Origin: Akkermansiaceae bacterium | GTDB taxonomy: Bacteria > Verrucomicrobiota > Verrucomicrobiia > Verrucomicrobiales > Akkermansiaceae | Assembly (NCBI GenBank): GCA_026421245.1 | Contig: JAPKDJ010000029.1 | Coordinates: forward strand, 1 to 44,343 | Direction of reading: 5' to 3' | DNA: 44,343 nucleotides | Part shown: piece by piece, positions 17,620-26,729 of the stretch | Position numbering within the stretch: position 1 is the stretch's first letter | Layout of the letters: the number at the start of each line of letters is the position of its first letter | Position numbers and translations under genes: made by a program | Notes under the pieces: model-generated | What the model saw: only the letters and a program-made list of their open reading frames with translations | What the model was told of the DNA's origin: nothing | The model's database searches: none

Positions 17620-18024
17620 TTATCCCAACGTCGCCGCTGCAGCCTCCGCAATGATCTCATCATCCAGATAAGACTCTTCCAAAACCCCGGCACACCAATC
17701 GTGATCTTTTGCCAAATATTTCAGGATCCGGTAGACCATCATCTGCTGCAGCGGCAGCTCCGACCAGATCAACTCGCCCAAATGCCGCCAGTCATCCGCC
17801 ACCAGAAGCGAGGGCTTCACAAGCTCGGCAATTGTCACCTCCGAGAGCAAAAGGCACCGCCCAAACTCCGGCGCCTTCGATACCGGCGGAACTTCATAGA
17901 TCTTCAAAGGCACCCCCTTTGCCAAACTCAACTCGCAAGTCGATTTCGCGCGCCGCGCCAGATCCTTCCCAAAACTCTGCAACACGCTCAAACGCTCCTG
18001 ATTTTCCTCGTATCCTTTGCCCAT
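17620..18024 (-). CDS. PhnA-like protein lacking most zinc ligands
   Basis: Predicted 134-residue cytoplasmic protein starting MGKGYEENQERLS; a start at 18132 would add 36 poorly protein-like residues. The order FGKDLARRAKSTCEL, LKIYEVPP, RCLLLSE, DDWRHLGELIWSELPLQQMM, RILKYLA and LEESYLDDE matches bacterial PhnA-domain proteins. Those normally carry CELC and a second (I/L)CxxC pair as a zinc ribbon. Here CELC reads CELS and the second pair reads LSEVTI, so three of four expected Cys are gone. The family role is poorly defined despite the phosphonate-related name. It lies upstream of the LysR gene on the same strand. Confidence 0.65.
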   Translation of the reverse strand: MGKGYEENQERLSVLQSFGKDLARRAKSTCELSLAKGVPLKIYEVPPVSKAPEFGRCLLLSEVTIAELVKPSLLVADDWRHLGELIWSELPLQQMMVYRILKYLAKDHDWCAGVLEESYLDDEIIAEAAAATLG

Positions 18025-18200
18025 CACTTCCTCCCAGCATCCTGACGAATTCACTCCTCTCAAACAACCGAAAATTGTCGGCCAACACCCTTTCCAAAAA
18101 TCGAACTTAACTTTGGAAGAATTCAAAATCAACCGCTAGGACGATTGCAAAAAGCAGAGCAAAAGAATGACGAATTCTCATGGTGACTGCTTGAAGAAAT

Positions 18201-21200
18201 CTAATCCTCTTCGACTTTCAATCGGATGAACCATTTCGTGCCGATTGGAGCGGGAGGAGTGAGACGCAAGGTGACCGTTTCCGTGCCGTCGCCGTTGTCA
18301 ATGGGAGATCCTTCGGTCTGCATCGTCAGCACAGTGGACGCTGCGGACCAATTATCCAAAGTCTCGGTTGCCTGGACCGTGTAATTGATGCCGTAGATGG
18401 AATACCCGTCACCCATGGTGCCACTCCCATCTCCGGAATTGAGTTCGCGAAGCCGGCGGCAGGTGAACAGCAGATCGTCAACTGTCCCCGGATCTTCCGC
18501 GAGAGAAGGACGCACATCACTGGTTGTTCCGGACGGATCACCTCCCAAGGCGTATTCCATCAAGTTGGACAAGCTATCTTGATCAGGATCGGCCAGCAGA
18601 CTCGCATCACCCAAAGTGAATCCTCCCACCCATTGGTGGTAACTTTGCACGGCCTCAACTGAGATCGACACTTCGCCAGTCAATCCCGATCCAAGGGCCT
18701 CCAATACCAGAACATAGGTTCCCGGCTCGTCAAAGGTCACCGCGGAAGTTGGACTGGAGTCATCGGCAAACGTCGCAGTGCCGGGTCCGGATCGCTGGAT
18801 CCACTTGAACGCCGCAGAGGCAGGAAGGGTGACAAGTGTTCCCGCCAGTGTCATGTCAAATCCAAGGTCCGAGCTACTGGAGGAACTTTGGTGGACTTCG
18901 ACCACGATAATGTTTTCTTCTGCGACAAGTTGCGCTGGATCAAGGTCCAAATCAAAGAAGGTCTCTTCATCACTCCCACCAACCGCACTGTTGGCACGAG
19001 TCGAAAAATCAACCGTCCCGGCGGGCATGTTCATTCGCTGGACCTCAACCCCATTGAGGTAAATCACGGCACCATCATCGACCAAAAGGCTGGCAGTCAG
19101 TCCCGCATAGTTCGCTGGATCGTTGAGATGAAAACGACGCCTGAAGTAGCTCGTAATATACTTGCTGGAGGAGGAGCCTCCGAAGCCCACTGTCGTTGTT
19201 TCGTCGTTGTCGCCATAGCCAAACTTGGAGAATCCTTCCTTCCAACCATCATCAATATATGGAAGAGCCTTCCAACCTGCCATCGGCTCGGCGCCATTGT
19301 CATCATACTTCCAGTAGTCACCTGCCACGATAAACTGCTCGGTTCCAAATCTGCGACCGGCCAGAGAGAAGGCGTCACCAACGACAGCGGCAGCATTTGC
19401 TCCGGCATCAGGGATCTCCACAAGGACGTTCTCATCATCAATGATCATGATCGAAGCCAGGGCCGGAGAACCCACCACGAATAATCCGCTCGCAGCGGGA
19501 GTCACCACAAGCAACTCATCCCCTTCCAGATCAGAGTCATTCATCACAGACACCAAAAACTCCGCCGTCGTTTCTCCAGCCGGAATGGTCACGCTGGCAG
19601 GCACACCTGAAAAATCACTTCCACCGGCGGCGTCGCCACTCAAGGAAAGAGGAACCAGCAAAGCGTCCGACGTCGATCCGGCTCGCCTCAATTGAATGGT
19701 CGAAGTCGCACTCCCGTTCTCCCAAAGAAATTCATCAAGCGCTGCAATCGTTACAACATTATCTGTCGCCACTGAGATCGTCGCTTCAGCACTCAAGGCT
19801 CCCGAAGTCGCAGTCACGGTGTAATTTCCAGGTGAAGTCGCACTGAAGTCGCCCTCGGTAGAAACACTCGCACCAGCCGGAGCAACCGACCACGTCGGAG
19901 TGACGGCAGAAAGATTACGCGCGGCACTCAGCTCCAGGTTAAAACTCAAGTCGCTGCTTTCAACATCCTCCTGGTGAACCTCTGCCGCGAGGATGTTCCC
20001 GCCCTCAACCAGTAAACCGGGATCCACATTGAACCGAAGCAAGATCTCCTCGTTTGAAGAGGAAACATCGTTACGAGCCTTCGTCCCCGCGCTCACTGTT
20101 CCAGTCGTTAAGTTGTCCCTTGCAATTTCGGAGCCATTCAAAAAGACGCGGATGCCATCGTCACGTTTCACCGACATCTTAAGCCGGGAGATCTCCCCCA
20201 CATTCGTTGCGGTGAACGTTCGGCGGAACCATGTTGTGATATGCTTGTTTTCAGAATCAGCGCCAAAGCCCAACACCGTCGTCTGGGTATCGCCGTAACC
20301 CAATTCAGCAGATCCGGATAGCCAGGCACTGTCGTCAAATCCTGCAGTGACCCAGGTCGCACCGGGATCAACTCCGGTGTCGAGATAGCTCCAAGCATCG
20401 CCAAAGGGAATGAGCAAGTCCTCTGCAATTGCATTGTCCCAAACCTGCGCGGTGAGTTGCACCTTCGAAGCCGTATCGGTCGAAGCTTCGAACGGCGAAA
20501 CCGTCATCGTCTGCAGCGGTGCCCCGACTGCTGCGGGAGCATGTCCAAAGAAGTCCACCCCGTTGATCCCAGGATCCGGAGTCACTGGCATCAGGACTGA
20601 TGATTTAAAAACATCACCGTCGAACATCGCTCCGAGCGTGGTGCCGGAAGATGTGGAAAACCCCGCCATGACGTAGCTGCCATCTCCCAAAGTCAGACCC
20701 TGTTGGGCGGTGCCCTCGACAAAGACCCGTGCTCCTGCCACTGGCTGCCCTCCTTGCAAGACCCGTCCCCTCACCACTCCTTCATTGGAGGGATTCCCCA
20801 CCTTCACCAAAACCCGCTCTCGCGCGATGCCACCCTTCCGGTCTGAGCAAGTGATCGTCACCACATACAATCCCGCGCGACTCCAGCTCCGCACCGCAAC
20901 CGGCGAATTGAGTCCCTCCGGCGCAAAATCATCACCGATGTCAAAGTCCCACGCAAAGGCCAACGTGTCTCCCTCCGAATCGTTTCCAGTCGCCGTCAAA
21001 GTCACCTCCTGGTTCACCGCGACCACCAAGGTATCCGCTTTGAGTGAGATCGAGGGCGCGGTATTGTCCAGGACCGACAACGTCGCGGTGAGGATCGGCT
21101 GCATTAAAAAATCCGAACTTCTCGATCCGTTGTTCAGCCCGTGAATCGAGAGAACGTTGCTTCCCGAAACCAGGGCCCCCAGCGCGGCATCCGCGGAGAA

Positions 21201-23441
21201 TTCCTGAAAGCCTACCGCATTGCCATCACTGCGGTTTGCCGTGGCACCCGAATCCCATGCCGGCGCAGCTGGAGCGCGATCCTCGGCAATCTTGATCCCA
21301 TTGAGATACGCCACGAAGCCGTCGTCATACCGCATTTCTAATTTCAGCGATTCAATGTGAGCCGGATCAACCCCGCCATCGATCGTAAACGGGACTCGAA
21401 TATAGCACGACTCACTGCTCCGCCTCATCGCAGCGACATCCACCTCAAAGTAAGGCTCATAGTCTGTTCCCGTATCGTAACCCACCCCGAGAGCACCCGA
21501 AAACGGCCAGACACTGTCATCGAAACCAAGCCCGGTCCACTCCGTCCCGGTGGCGGTCAGCACATCCGGAATGATGGCACGACATGGGTCGTCCTCTTCC
21601 ACCAGAGTGATCTCATTCCCAGTTGCGAGGTGCACATAGACATCGATATACTCGTCCGGTGCCGAGCCTCCACGAGCCATCGGAGTCACACTGACCTTAC
21701 TCTCAGCATCAGTATAGGTTCGCCCGATCAAAAGCGGAGCGTCCCACTTGTCGCTGTTGTCGCGCGCCCATGGTGACCCACCTGTCGATCCCTGATCGGA
21801 ATAGGGAGTCATATCCAGCAAAGTGCTTGAGCCTCCCCCGCTGCCAGTCCAGTTGAAGAGAATTCCGTTGAGAAGGTAATCGTTATCCGAGCTCCGGTTC
21901 GGCTGCCGCCAAGCCGTGCGATAGCTTAGCCAGTAGCGGGAAAGGGCACCACCGGAAGGCAGGCGAAGAGCCCGCAACCCGGTGGCATTTTCATCATCAT
22001 TCTGGAAGAGGCGGTAGGTGCTATTCTGTCCGCTATTGGTGATCTCGGCAAAGTCACTGTCCGTAATCCAATCCAACCGCCACTTTTCATGCACTGTGAA
22101 ATGGGGAAGAGTAGGATTACTCATGTCGCTTCCTGCCTGTCCACTCATGATACTGAAACGGTGCCCATACTCAACCCGGCCAAGCCCGTCAATGGGAGTG
22201 GAGCCGCGTGGATTGAGATCACTCGTGTAGTTGAAATGAGCATGTGACAAACCCAAGTTGTGACCAAACTCATGGCCTGCTGTCCGGAGTGAGGTGTAGC
22301 CTTTTTGATGGTGGCTCTTTTTCCCGCCAACTTGGGCCACCCCAGCATAGGAACCAATCCCACCATCCGAGATAATCGTGTAGAGATCGTAGTTATTGTA
22401 GTCCCAATCCTCTCCCTGCGCATCTCCCATCACAATCGCGGCCGCCCGGGCCTCATTCATCATGTCACTCAACCCCTTCCCGACATACGCCGACTTGTTC
22501 TGGGTCAAAGTGATCATGTCTGGAAAGACCGTCGTCACATTGAGCTTCCCATAGGACGCAATACGATAGTGCTCTGCAACATCATCCTGATGACCCTGCG
22601 CCGTTGCCAAGGTCACCGGCTCGTAGGCTGGATCCTGATCCGCAAATCGAACACGCAAATAAAGAATTCTCTTGATCCCCTCCGTCCACGGGCTCTCCGC
22701 AAAATCAACCTGCGTTCCCGGGCCCGGAGCATTTTCATCCCCCACCAACATCGCCACGTAGTGATCCAGTTCATCCTCATCCGCGAATCTCCTCTCCTCC
22801 CCAAAGGCCTCCGCCAACAATTCGTCATCATTCAAAACCTTTCTCACCGGATCAGGCGAGAAAGCCAAAGCGTCATCAATCGAAATGCCGAAGAGTGAAA
22901 TGCGGTCCTTTGTCTGTAGCTCCACCCGTCGGCCAAAGGTAAAGGCCCGGTAGCGCTTTTCATCAAAAGTCACAAACCGCTCCTCGATCGGTATGCCAAG
23001 CGGACGCTCTAGCCCACCGAGATAGCAGCTAACCACACGCTCAAATTCACCCGCCGTCGACACCAGTGTTTCAAGAAGTCCTACAATCTCCTCCGGTAAG
23101 CCCCATCGGCCCTTTTCCAAAATCGCAAGCTCCATCGCCCTCTCCGGATCAAGCTCGATGGCCCGCTTCAACACCGTCCGTCGCGCCTTAGCCAACGCCA
23201 CTCCTTCTTCAAGATCAGCCGCTTTGGGATCTTCGCGATAGCTCTCCACCCAGCCCTGAAATTCTTCCGGTGCTTTGGAAAAGATCACCGCAGTATCATC
23301 CCCCCGATTCCCGCTGACTTTCACTCTTCGGTCGGAATATTTTTCCCTCCCGGAGTCCGACTTGGTCGAGCCCCTATTCAGCCAAATCAAAGAAACGAGC
23401 AGAAGAGGCAAAGCAATACGAAGAAGACGAAATGATTTCAT
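18201..23441 (-). CDS. Large secreted metzincin-like metalloprotease with PKD, Calx-beta and jelly-roll modules
   Basis: Predicted 1746-residue secreted protein; the ATG at 23441 gives the signal MKSFRLLRIALPLLLVSLIW. Catalytic motif HEFGHNLGLSH (His390, Glu391, His394, His400) fits HExxHxxGxxH zinc proteases. Downstream in order, with rough limits: jelly-roll-like module 1 (630-775, with YLNGIKI), PKD (790-880), carboxypeptidase-regulatory-like (883-960), jelly-roll 2 (990-1170, with FLNGSEI), Big-type (1175-1225), Calx-beta (1225-1335), jelly-roll 3 (1370-1535, with YLNGVEV), PKD-like (1540-1595), and a C-terminal segment with DPDQDSLSNLMEYALGGDP, common in verrucomicrobial secreted proteins. 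Probably degrades extracellular protein or glycoprotein. Confidence 0.85.
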   Translation of the reverse strand: MKSFRLLRIALPLLLVSLIWLNRGSTKSDSGREKYSDRRVKVSGNRGDDTAVIFSKAPEEFQGWVESYREDPKAADLEEGVALAKARRTVLKRAIELDPERAMELAILEKGRWGLPEEIVGLLETLVSTAGEFERVVSCYLGGLERPLGIPIEERFVTFDEKRYRAFTFGRRVELQTKDRISLFGISIDDALAFSPDPVRKVLNDDELLAEAFGEERRFADEDELDHYVAMLVGDENAPGPGTQVDFAESPWTEGIKRILYLRVRFADQDPAYEPVTLATAQGHQDDVAEHYRIASYGKLNVTTVFPDMITLTQNKSAYVGKGLSDMMNEARAAAIVMGDAQGEDWDYNNYDLYTIISDGGIGSYAGVAQVGGKKSHHQKGYTSLRTAGHEFGHNLGLSHAHFNYTSDLNPRGSTPIDGLGRVEYGHRFSIMSGQAGSDMSNPTLPHFTVHEKWRLDWITDSDFAEITNSGQNSTYRLFQNDDENATGLRALRLPSGGALSRYWLSYRTAWRQPNRSSDNDYLLNGILFNWTGSGGGSSTLLDMTPYSDQGSTGGSPWARDNSDKWDAPLLIGRTYTDAESKVSVTPMARGGSAPDEYIDVYVHLATGNEITLVEEDDPCRAIIPDVLTATGTEWTGLGFDDSVWPFSGALGVGYDTGTDYEPYFEVDVAAMRRSSESCYIRVPFTIDGGVDPAHIESLKLEMRYDDGFVAYLNGIKIAEDRAPAAPAWDSGATANRSDGNAVGFQEFSADAALGALVSGSNVLSIHGLNNGSRSSDFLMQPILTATLSVLDNTAPSISLKADTLVVAVNQEVTLTATGNDSEGDTLAFAWDFDIGDDFAPEGLNSPVAVRSWSRAGLYVVTITCSDRKGGIARERVLVKVGNPSNEGVVRGRVLQGGQPVAGARVFVEGTAQQGLTLGDGSYVMAGFSTSSGTTLGAMFDGDVFKSSVLMPVTPDPGINGVDFFGHAPAAVGAPLQTMTVSPFEASTDTASKVQLTAQVWDNAIAEDLLIPFGDAWSYLDTGVDPGATWVTAGFDDSAWLSGSAELGYGDTQTTVLGFGADSENKHITTWFRRTFTATNVGEISRLKMSVKRDDGIRVFLNGSEIARDNLTTGTVSAGTKARNDVSSSNEEILLRFNVDPGLLVEGGNILAAEVHQEDVESSDLSFNLELSAARNLSAVTPTWSVAPAGASVSTEGDFSATSPGNYTVTATSGALSAEATISVATDNVVTIAALDEFLWENGSATSTIQLRRAGSTSDALLVPLSLSGDAAGGSDFSGVPASVTIPAGETTAEFLVSVMNDSDLEGDELLVVTPAASGLFVVGSPALASIMIIDDENVLVEIPDAGANAAAVVGDAFSLAGRRFGTEQFIVAGDYWKYDDNGAEPMAGWKALPYIDDGWKEGFSKFGYGDNDETTTVGFGGSSSSKYITSYFRRRFHLNDPANYAGLTASLLVDDGAVIYLNGVEVQRMNMPAGTVDFSTRANSAVGGSDEETFFDLDLDPAQLVAEENIIVVEVHQSSSSSSDLGFDMTLAGTLVTLPASAAFKWIQRSGPGTATFADDSSPTSAVTFDEPGTYVLVLEALGSGLTGEVSISVEAVQSYHQWVGGFTLGDASLLADPDQDSLSNLMEYALGGDPSGTTSDVRPSLAEDPGTVDDLLFTCRRLRELNSGDGSGTMGDGYSIYGINYTVQATETLDNWSAASTVLTMQTEGSPIDNGDGTETVTLRLTPPAPIGTKWFIRLKVEED

Positions 23442-23682
23442 AATCAGAAAAAGGATGGCGGCGAGCTTTCCAAACTGGCGAAAACAGCATGAGAGCGCAA
23501 GATCTCGAAAATGGCTAGGTCTGACATCGAGAGTTCCCCAAACCCGAGAATCTCCCGACTCCTTTCCTAAAACCAAATAGCAAATCAAAATCGACGAGTG
23601 CCGGAGTGATTTTTCGAGAGGGCAGGGTGTCGCGAGGAAACGGAGCGGGCCGCGTAACCGAGGAACACCGAAGAGATTGCGT

Positions 23683-23697
23683 GAAGCCCCCGGCTTC
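23683..23697. repeat. Perfect short hairpin
   Basis: GAAGCC (23683-23688) pairs with GGCTTC (23692-23697) around CCC, followed on the plus strand by a T/C-rich stretch. It lies in the 415-bp gap between the metalloprotease and sulfatase genes. It is not next to any plus-strand gene, so it is more likely a repeat fragment than an active terminator. Confidence 0.35.
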
Positions 23698-23856
23698 TTT
23701 CTTCCTCGGGACGCGCTGCTTTCTCAAGCCATCACGCCCCTCCATTCTACCAGTCGAGTGGGGGAAGTTGGTATATCTCCGGACATCCTGCTTCGCTTCT
23801 GACCCCGACTTGCGAGGAGCCTCAGAGTCACTGATAGTGATACCTCGCTTGAGCCA

Positions 23857-23949
23857 CTTCGTGATCACAATAGGATCATGGTCGCGGCAAACCTTGTCCA
23901 TGGGTGAAGCGAGATTCTCCCGAGCGGCAGTGTAGGTGATCGCATTCAC
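23857..23949 (-). pseudogene. YefM-type antitoxin remnant
   Basis: A GTG at 23949 starts a 31-residue match to the N-terminus of YefM/Phd antitoxins: VNAITYTAARENL, then MDKVCRDHDPIVITK. After this the frame stays open, but the sequence no longer resembles the family; the expected SLEDY-type motif and C-terminal toxin-binding part are missing. No YoeB/RelE toxin follows. Intact YefM represses its own operon. The remnant lies immediately downstream of the sulfatase gene. Confidence 0.6.
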
Positions 23950-23962
23950 ATGGCCAGGATAC

Positions 23963-23974
23963 TGGACATGTCCA
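23963..23974. promoter_or_regulatory. Palindrome upstream of the YefM remnant
   Basis: A perfect 12-bp palindrome, TGGACATGTCCA, lies 13 bp upstream of the remnant's start. YefM-family antitoxins bind palindromic operators just upstream of their genes, so this could be a surviving operator. The identity is inferred from position alone. Confidence 0.35.
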
Positions 23975-24000
23975 CTAATGCCAATTTTTGCAGCCCCCAT

Positions 24001-25566
24001 TCACTCCTTCTCCAACCCCACCTTACAATACGGAGGAAAGTCAAACTGGTCCCCATTGATTCTAGGATCCTTGTGCTTGTTCAATTCAGCCATGAGTTGG
24101 GCATGGAGGGCATCTCTGGCTCGTTGATACGCAGGATCTTTCGCAACGTTCTTAATCTGATGAAGGTCCTTCTTCAGGTCGTAGAGTTCCTCCGCAGGGC
24201 GAGCGCCAAAGCCCAGATCCCAGTGAAACTTAAACTCAGGTTTATCACGATTCAGAATCATAAATGCCTTGGTCGGACCTGCATCAACGTCGGCATAGGT
24301 TAGCCGGGTTTTGCCAGCGAGGTCTTTAAACGGGATGGGGCCTTTTCCCAGCGCGAGGAGATCGCCCATTGGGGTACGGTCGGGCGTAAAATTGATAATG
24401 TAAAGATGGTCGGCTGTGCGAAGGGATCGCATGGAGTAGGGAAGCTGGCGATCCCGGGCGCTTTCAACATGAACTTCGCGACCGATCAGGGCCCAGGAAC
24501 GAAGACCGGAATGATCGCCTGTCTTGAGCGCGGGGAGGAGGTTTTCACCGTGCATGGTGTCCGCTTTCTCGACGCCCGCTGCTGCCAGGAAGGTGGGAGC
24601 GAGGTCAATCAACGAGATCGGCTTCTCGATCGTTTGCGCAGGCTTGATGTGCTCGGGCCAGCGAGCTGCAAAAAGAACGCGTGCTCCGAAATCGTAGCAA
24701 TTGGTTTTCCCACGCGGGAAACCGGGTGCACCATGATCACCGGAAATGACAATCAAGGTGTTATCGTATTCACCCATTGCCTTGAGCTCCTCGAGCAGAA
24801 CGCGACAGCATTCATCAAAGGCCATCGCTTCCCCGAGGTAATCGGTAAGATCTTCGCGAACCACTGGAACGTCGGGTAGAAAGGGTGGCATTTTCCCCTT
24901 CAGTTTTTCGGGATCAAGTTTCCAGAGATTCTTTCCGGAACCCTTCGTCCAGGAACGATGCGGATTGGTAGGATGAAAGTGATAAAGGAAGGGCTGGCCT
25001 TCCTTCCGCTTGGCAAGGAAGGTGCGGAAATTGGCCCGGCATTCCTCGTAAAGCGCTTCCTTTCCTTTCGGGACATCTTTGGATTTGCTGACAGTTTGCG
25101 AAAAGGAATTTACCTTTCGTCCGGCCTTGTTGAACTGCGGGCCAAAGCGCTCGCCCTTAACGTGGTTCTTGTGAGTCAGCCCGATGTGGTAGCCATTTTT
25201 CTGAAGAATCTCGGCATAGCCGGTGACATCGTTCCAGGGATCACTTTCATCCGGCCCGTGCCAGCGATGATGAAGCTGGGAGCAGGACCCATTGGTAAAG
25301 AAATGACGGCCTGAAATTAGCGAAGCCCGACAGGGCGAACACGACGGGGCCGAGACAAAAGCGTTGGCGGCAAGAACCCCCTCGGAAGCGAGGCGGTCAA
25401 AGGTCGGAGTGGAAATGATATCGTTGGCCGACGGCTGCTCTTTTGAGGCGTAGGCCGAAGCGTATCGCCCGAGATCATCTGCAAAGAGAAGAAGGATATT
25501 GGGCTTTTCGGTGGCAGAGGCTACACAAGACAAACATGCGAGGAAAACTAGAGTAAGGCGTTGCAT
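24001..25566 (-). CDS. Secreted sulfatase (formylglycine type)
   Basis: Predicted 521-residue exported sulfatase. The signal peptide MQRLTLVFLACLSCVASA supports the start at 25566, though 25575 is also possible. PNILLLFADDLG holds metal-binding Asp30 and Asp31. The active-site sequence SCSPCRASLISG places the formylglycine precursor at Cys76, with Cys rather than the usual Ser, Thr or Ala after the Pro. SGDHGAPGFPRGKTN and the overall order resemble N-sulfoglucosamine sulfohydrolase-like sulfatases. It probably removes sulfate from glycans. The gene is divergent from the metallopeptidase gene. Maturation needs a formylglycine-generating system, which is not in the window. Confidence 0.92.
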   Translation of the reverse strand: MQRLTLVFLACLSCVASATEKPNILLLFADDLGRYASAYASKEQPSANDIISTPTFDRLASEGVLAANAFVSAPSCSPCRASLISGRHFFTNGSCSQLHHRWHGPDESDPWNDVTGYAEILQKNGYHIGLTHKNHVKGERFGPQFNKAGRKVNSFSQTVSKSKDVPKGKEALYEECRANFRTFLAKRKEGQPFLYHFHPTNPHRSWTKGSGKNLWKLDPEKLKGKMPPFLPDVPVVREDLTDYLGEAMAFDECCRVLLEELKAMGEYDNTLIVISGDHGAPGFPRGKTNCYDFGARVLFAARWPEHIKPAQTIEKPISLIDLAPTFLAAAGVEKADTMHGENLLPALKTGDHSGLRSWALIGREVHVESARDRQLPYSMRSLRTADHLYIINFTPDRTPMGDLLALGKGPIPFKDLAGKTRLTYADVDAGPTKAFMILNRDKPEFKFHWDLGFGARPAEELYDLKKDLHQIKNVAKDPAYQRARDALHAQLMAELNKHKDPRINGDQFDFPPYCKVGLEKE

Positions 25567-25649
25567 GAGGAACATTTAACAGGTTCAAGGAAGAGGATGC
25601 AATACCGGGAGAAATAAGCCCGTAGCTATCCCGACTCGTTCATCACACC

Positions 25650-26435
25650 ATGTTTTCAAAAACCCAATCCAGTCCGCGTTCTTCCACGCTTCGATTCCTG
25701 AAGCTCGCAACGCCACTTGTTCTCCTGACCTCAACAGCCTGGCTGGCTTTTGGAGAGAAGAAAGAAACTCCTAGGCCCGAGAAAGTCGGTTGGATTGAGC
25801 CGGTCCAACAAAACATCGAAGGATGGACCGTGCATGTCGATCCGGCCCTTCTCACGGGGGGCAAACATGCCGACGAAGGCACGAAAGCCCTCAAGATGCT
25901 CGCAAATCATCTTCAACGAATCTCCATCCTTCTTCCTGAAGAGCCATTGCAGAAAATAAAGAAGATGGAAATCTGGCTCGAGCATCAACATCCAGAATTG
26001 TCCGCGATGCAATATCACCCGGGGGCCGGATGGCTGAAAGATCGCGGCTACGATCCTCGCCTCGCTAAAAAGGTCCATCTCACCCGCGCCGCCGCCTTAT
26101 ACTCACGTGATCAATTGCTCAAACACCCCGCCGTCATTCTCCACGAATTGGCTCACGCCTATCACGACCAGATTCTGAGCTTTGACGACAAGAAAATCAT
26201 CGCTGCTTACGACTCCGCCATCAAAGAAGGGATTCTTGAAAAAGTACAACTCTTCACCGGTCGTACAGCCAAACACTACGCCGCCACGAATCATAAGGAA
26301 TACTTCGCCGAAGCCACCGAAGCCTACCTTTACCGCAACGACTTCTATCCCTTCGTCGCCGCCGAGCTGAAGGATCACGATCCCAAGGCCTTCGCCGTCA
26401 TGAAGGAAGTCTGGGGACCAGCCGCCGTGAAGTGA
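25650..26435 (+). CDS. Secreted HELAH zinc metallopeptidase
   Basis: Predicted 261-residue protein with a basic N-terminus and hydrophobic segment (residues 14-35) as export signal. HELAHAYHD (His165, Glu166, His169) is a gluzincin-like zinc motif, and NHKEYFAEATEAYL around residues 214-227 supplies a likely third ligand Glu, as in anthrax lethal factor-like domains. The mature body is small and single-domain. The substrate is unknown. The gene is divergent from the sulfatase by about 80 bp, and the two may share a regulatory region. Confidence 0.75.
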   Translation: MFSKTQSSPRSSTLRFLKLATPLVLLTSTAWLAFGEKKETPRPEKVGWIEPVQQNIEGWTVHVDPALLTGGKHADEGTKALKMLANHLQRISILLPEEPLQKIKKMEIWLEHQHPELSAMQYHPGAGWLKDRGYDPRLAKKVHLTRAAALYSRDQLLKHPAVILHELAHAYHDQILSFDDKKIIAAYDSAIKEGILEKVQLFTGRTAKHYAATNHKEYFAEATEAYLYRNDFYPFVAAELKDHDPKAFAVMKEVWGPAAVK

Positions 26436-26534
26436 GGTCGAATGGTTCGCCCGTTTCGCGCTCTACGAGGGCTAGGTGTTGATAGGGCGCAATTTATTCG
26501 CCTTTGCTTGTCTGAGGATCGACGCTGAGAAAAT

Positions 26535-26705
26535 TCAGGGCTTGAGCTCATTCCCCCATCGCGATCCCCCTCCCGCCACCAGGCCAATCCCAACCATGCT
26601 GGGTTGACCGGCGAGGAGGCAGACCTTAACCGGGGGATCCTTTGTTTTGGCAAAACGCCTCCCGGAAAAGAACCCGGTGAGAAGAAGGATACGACGGGTG
26701 CTCAT
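26535..26705 (-). pseudogene. Remnant of a sialate O-acetylesterase-like gene
   Basis: A 56-residue frame starts at 26705 with a signal-like MSTRRILLLTGFFSG and contains VKVCLLAGQPSMVGIG. This closely follows the start of SGNH/SASA esterases (VxVxxLxGQSNMxGxG), but the catalytic block reads QPSM and the frame then runs into a stop at 26535. The intact relative in this window (32252-33322) has VQVYILMGQSNMLGFG. It lies 24 bp downstream of the DUF1080 gene, as expected if it once ended that operon. Confidence 0.55.
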
Positions 26706-26729
26706 GATCCGATGAGATGCTTCGAGGGC

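Noticed and set aside
23515..23856. A 161-residue gene following the YefM-like start
   Set aside because: After residue 48 the frame is Arg/Pro/Ser-rich without family resemblance and overlaps the metalloprotease promoter and 5' end; only the N-terminal part is supported.
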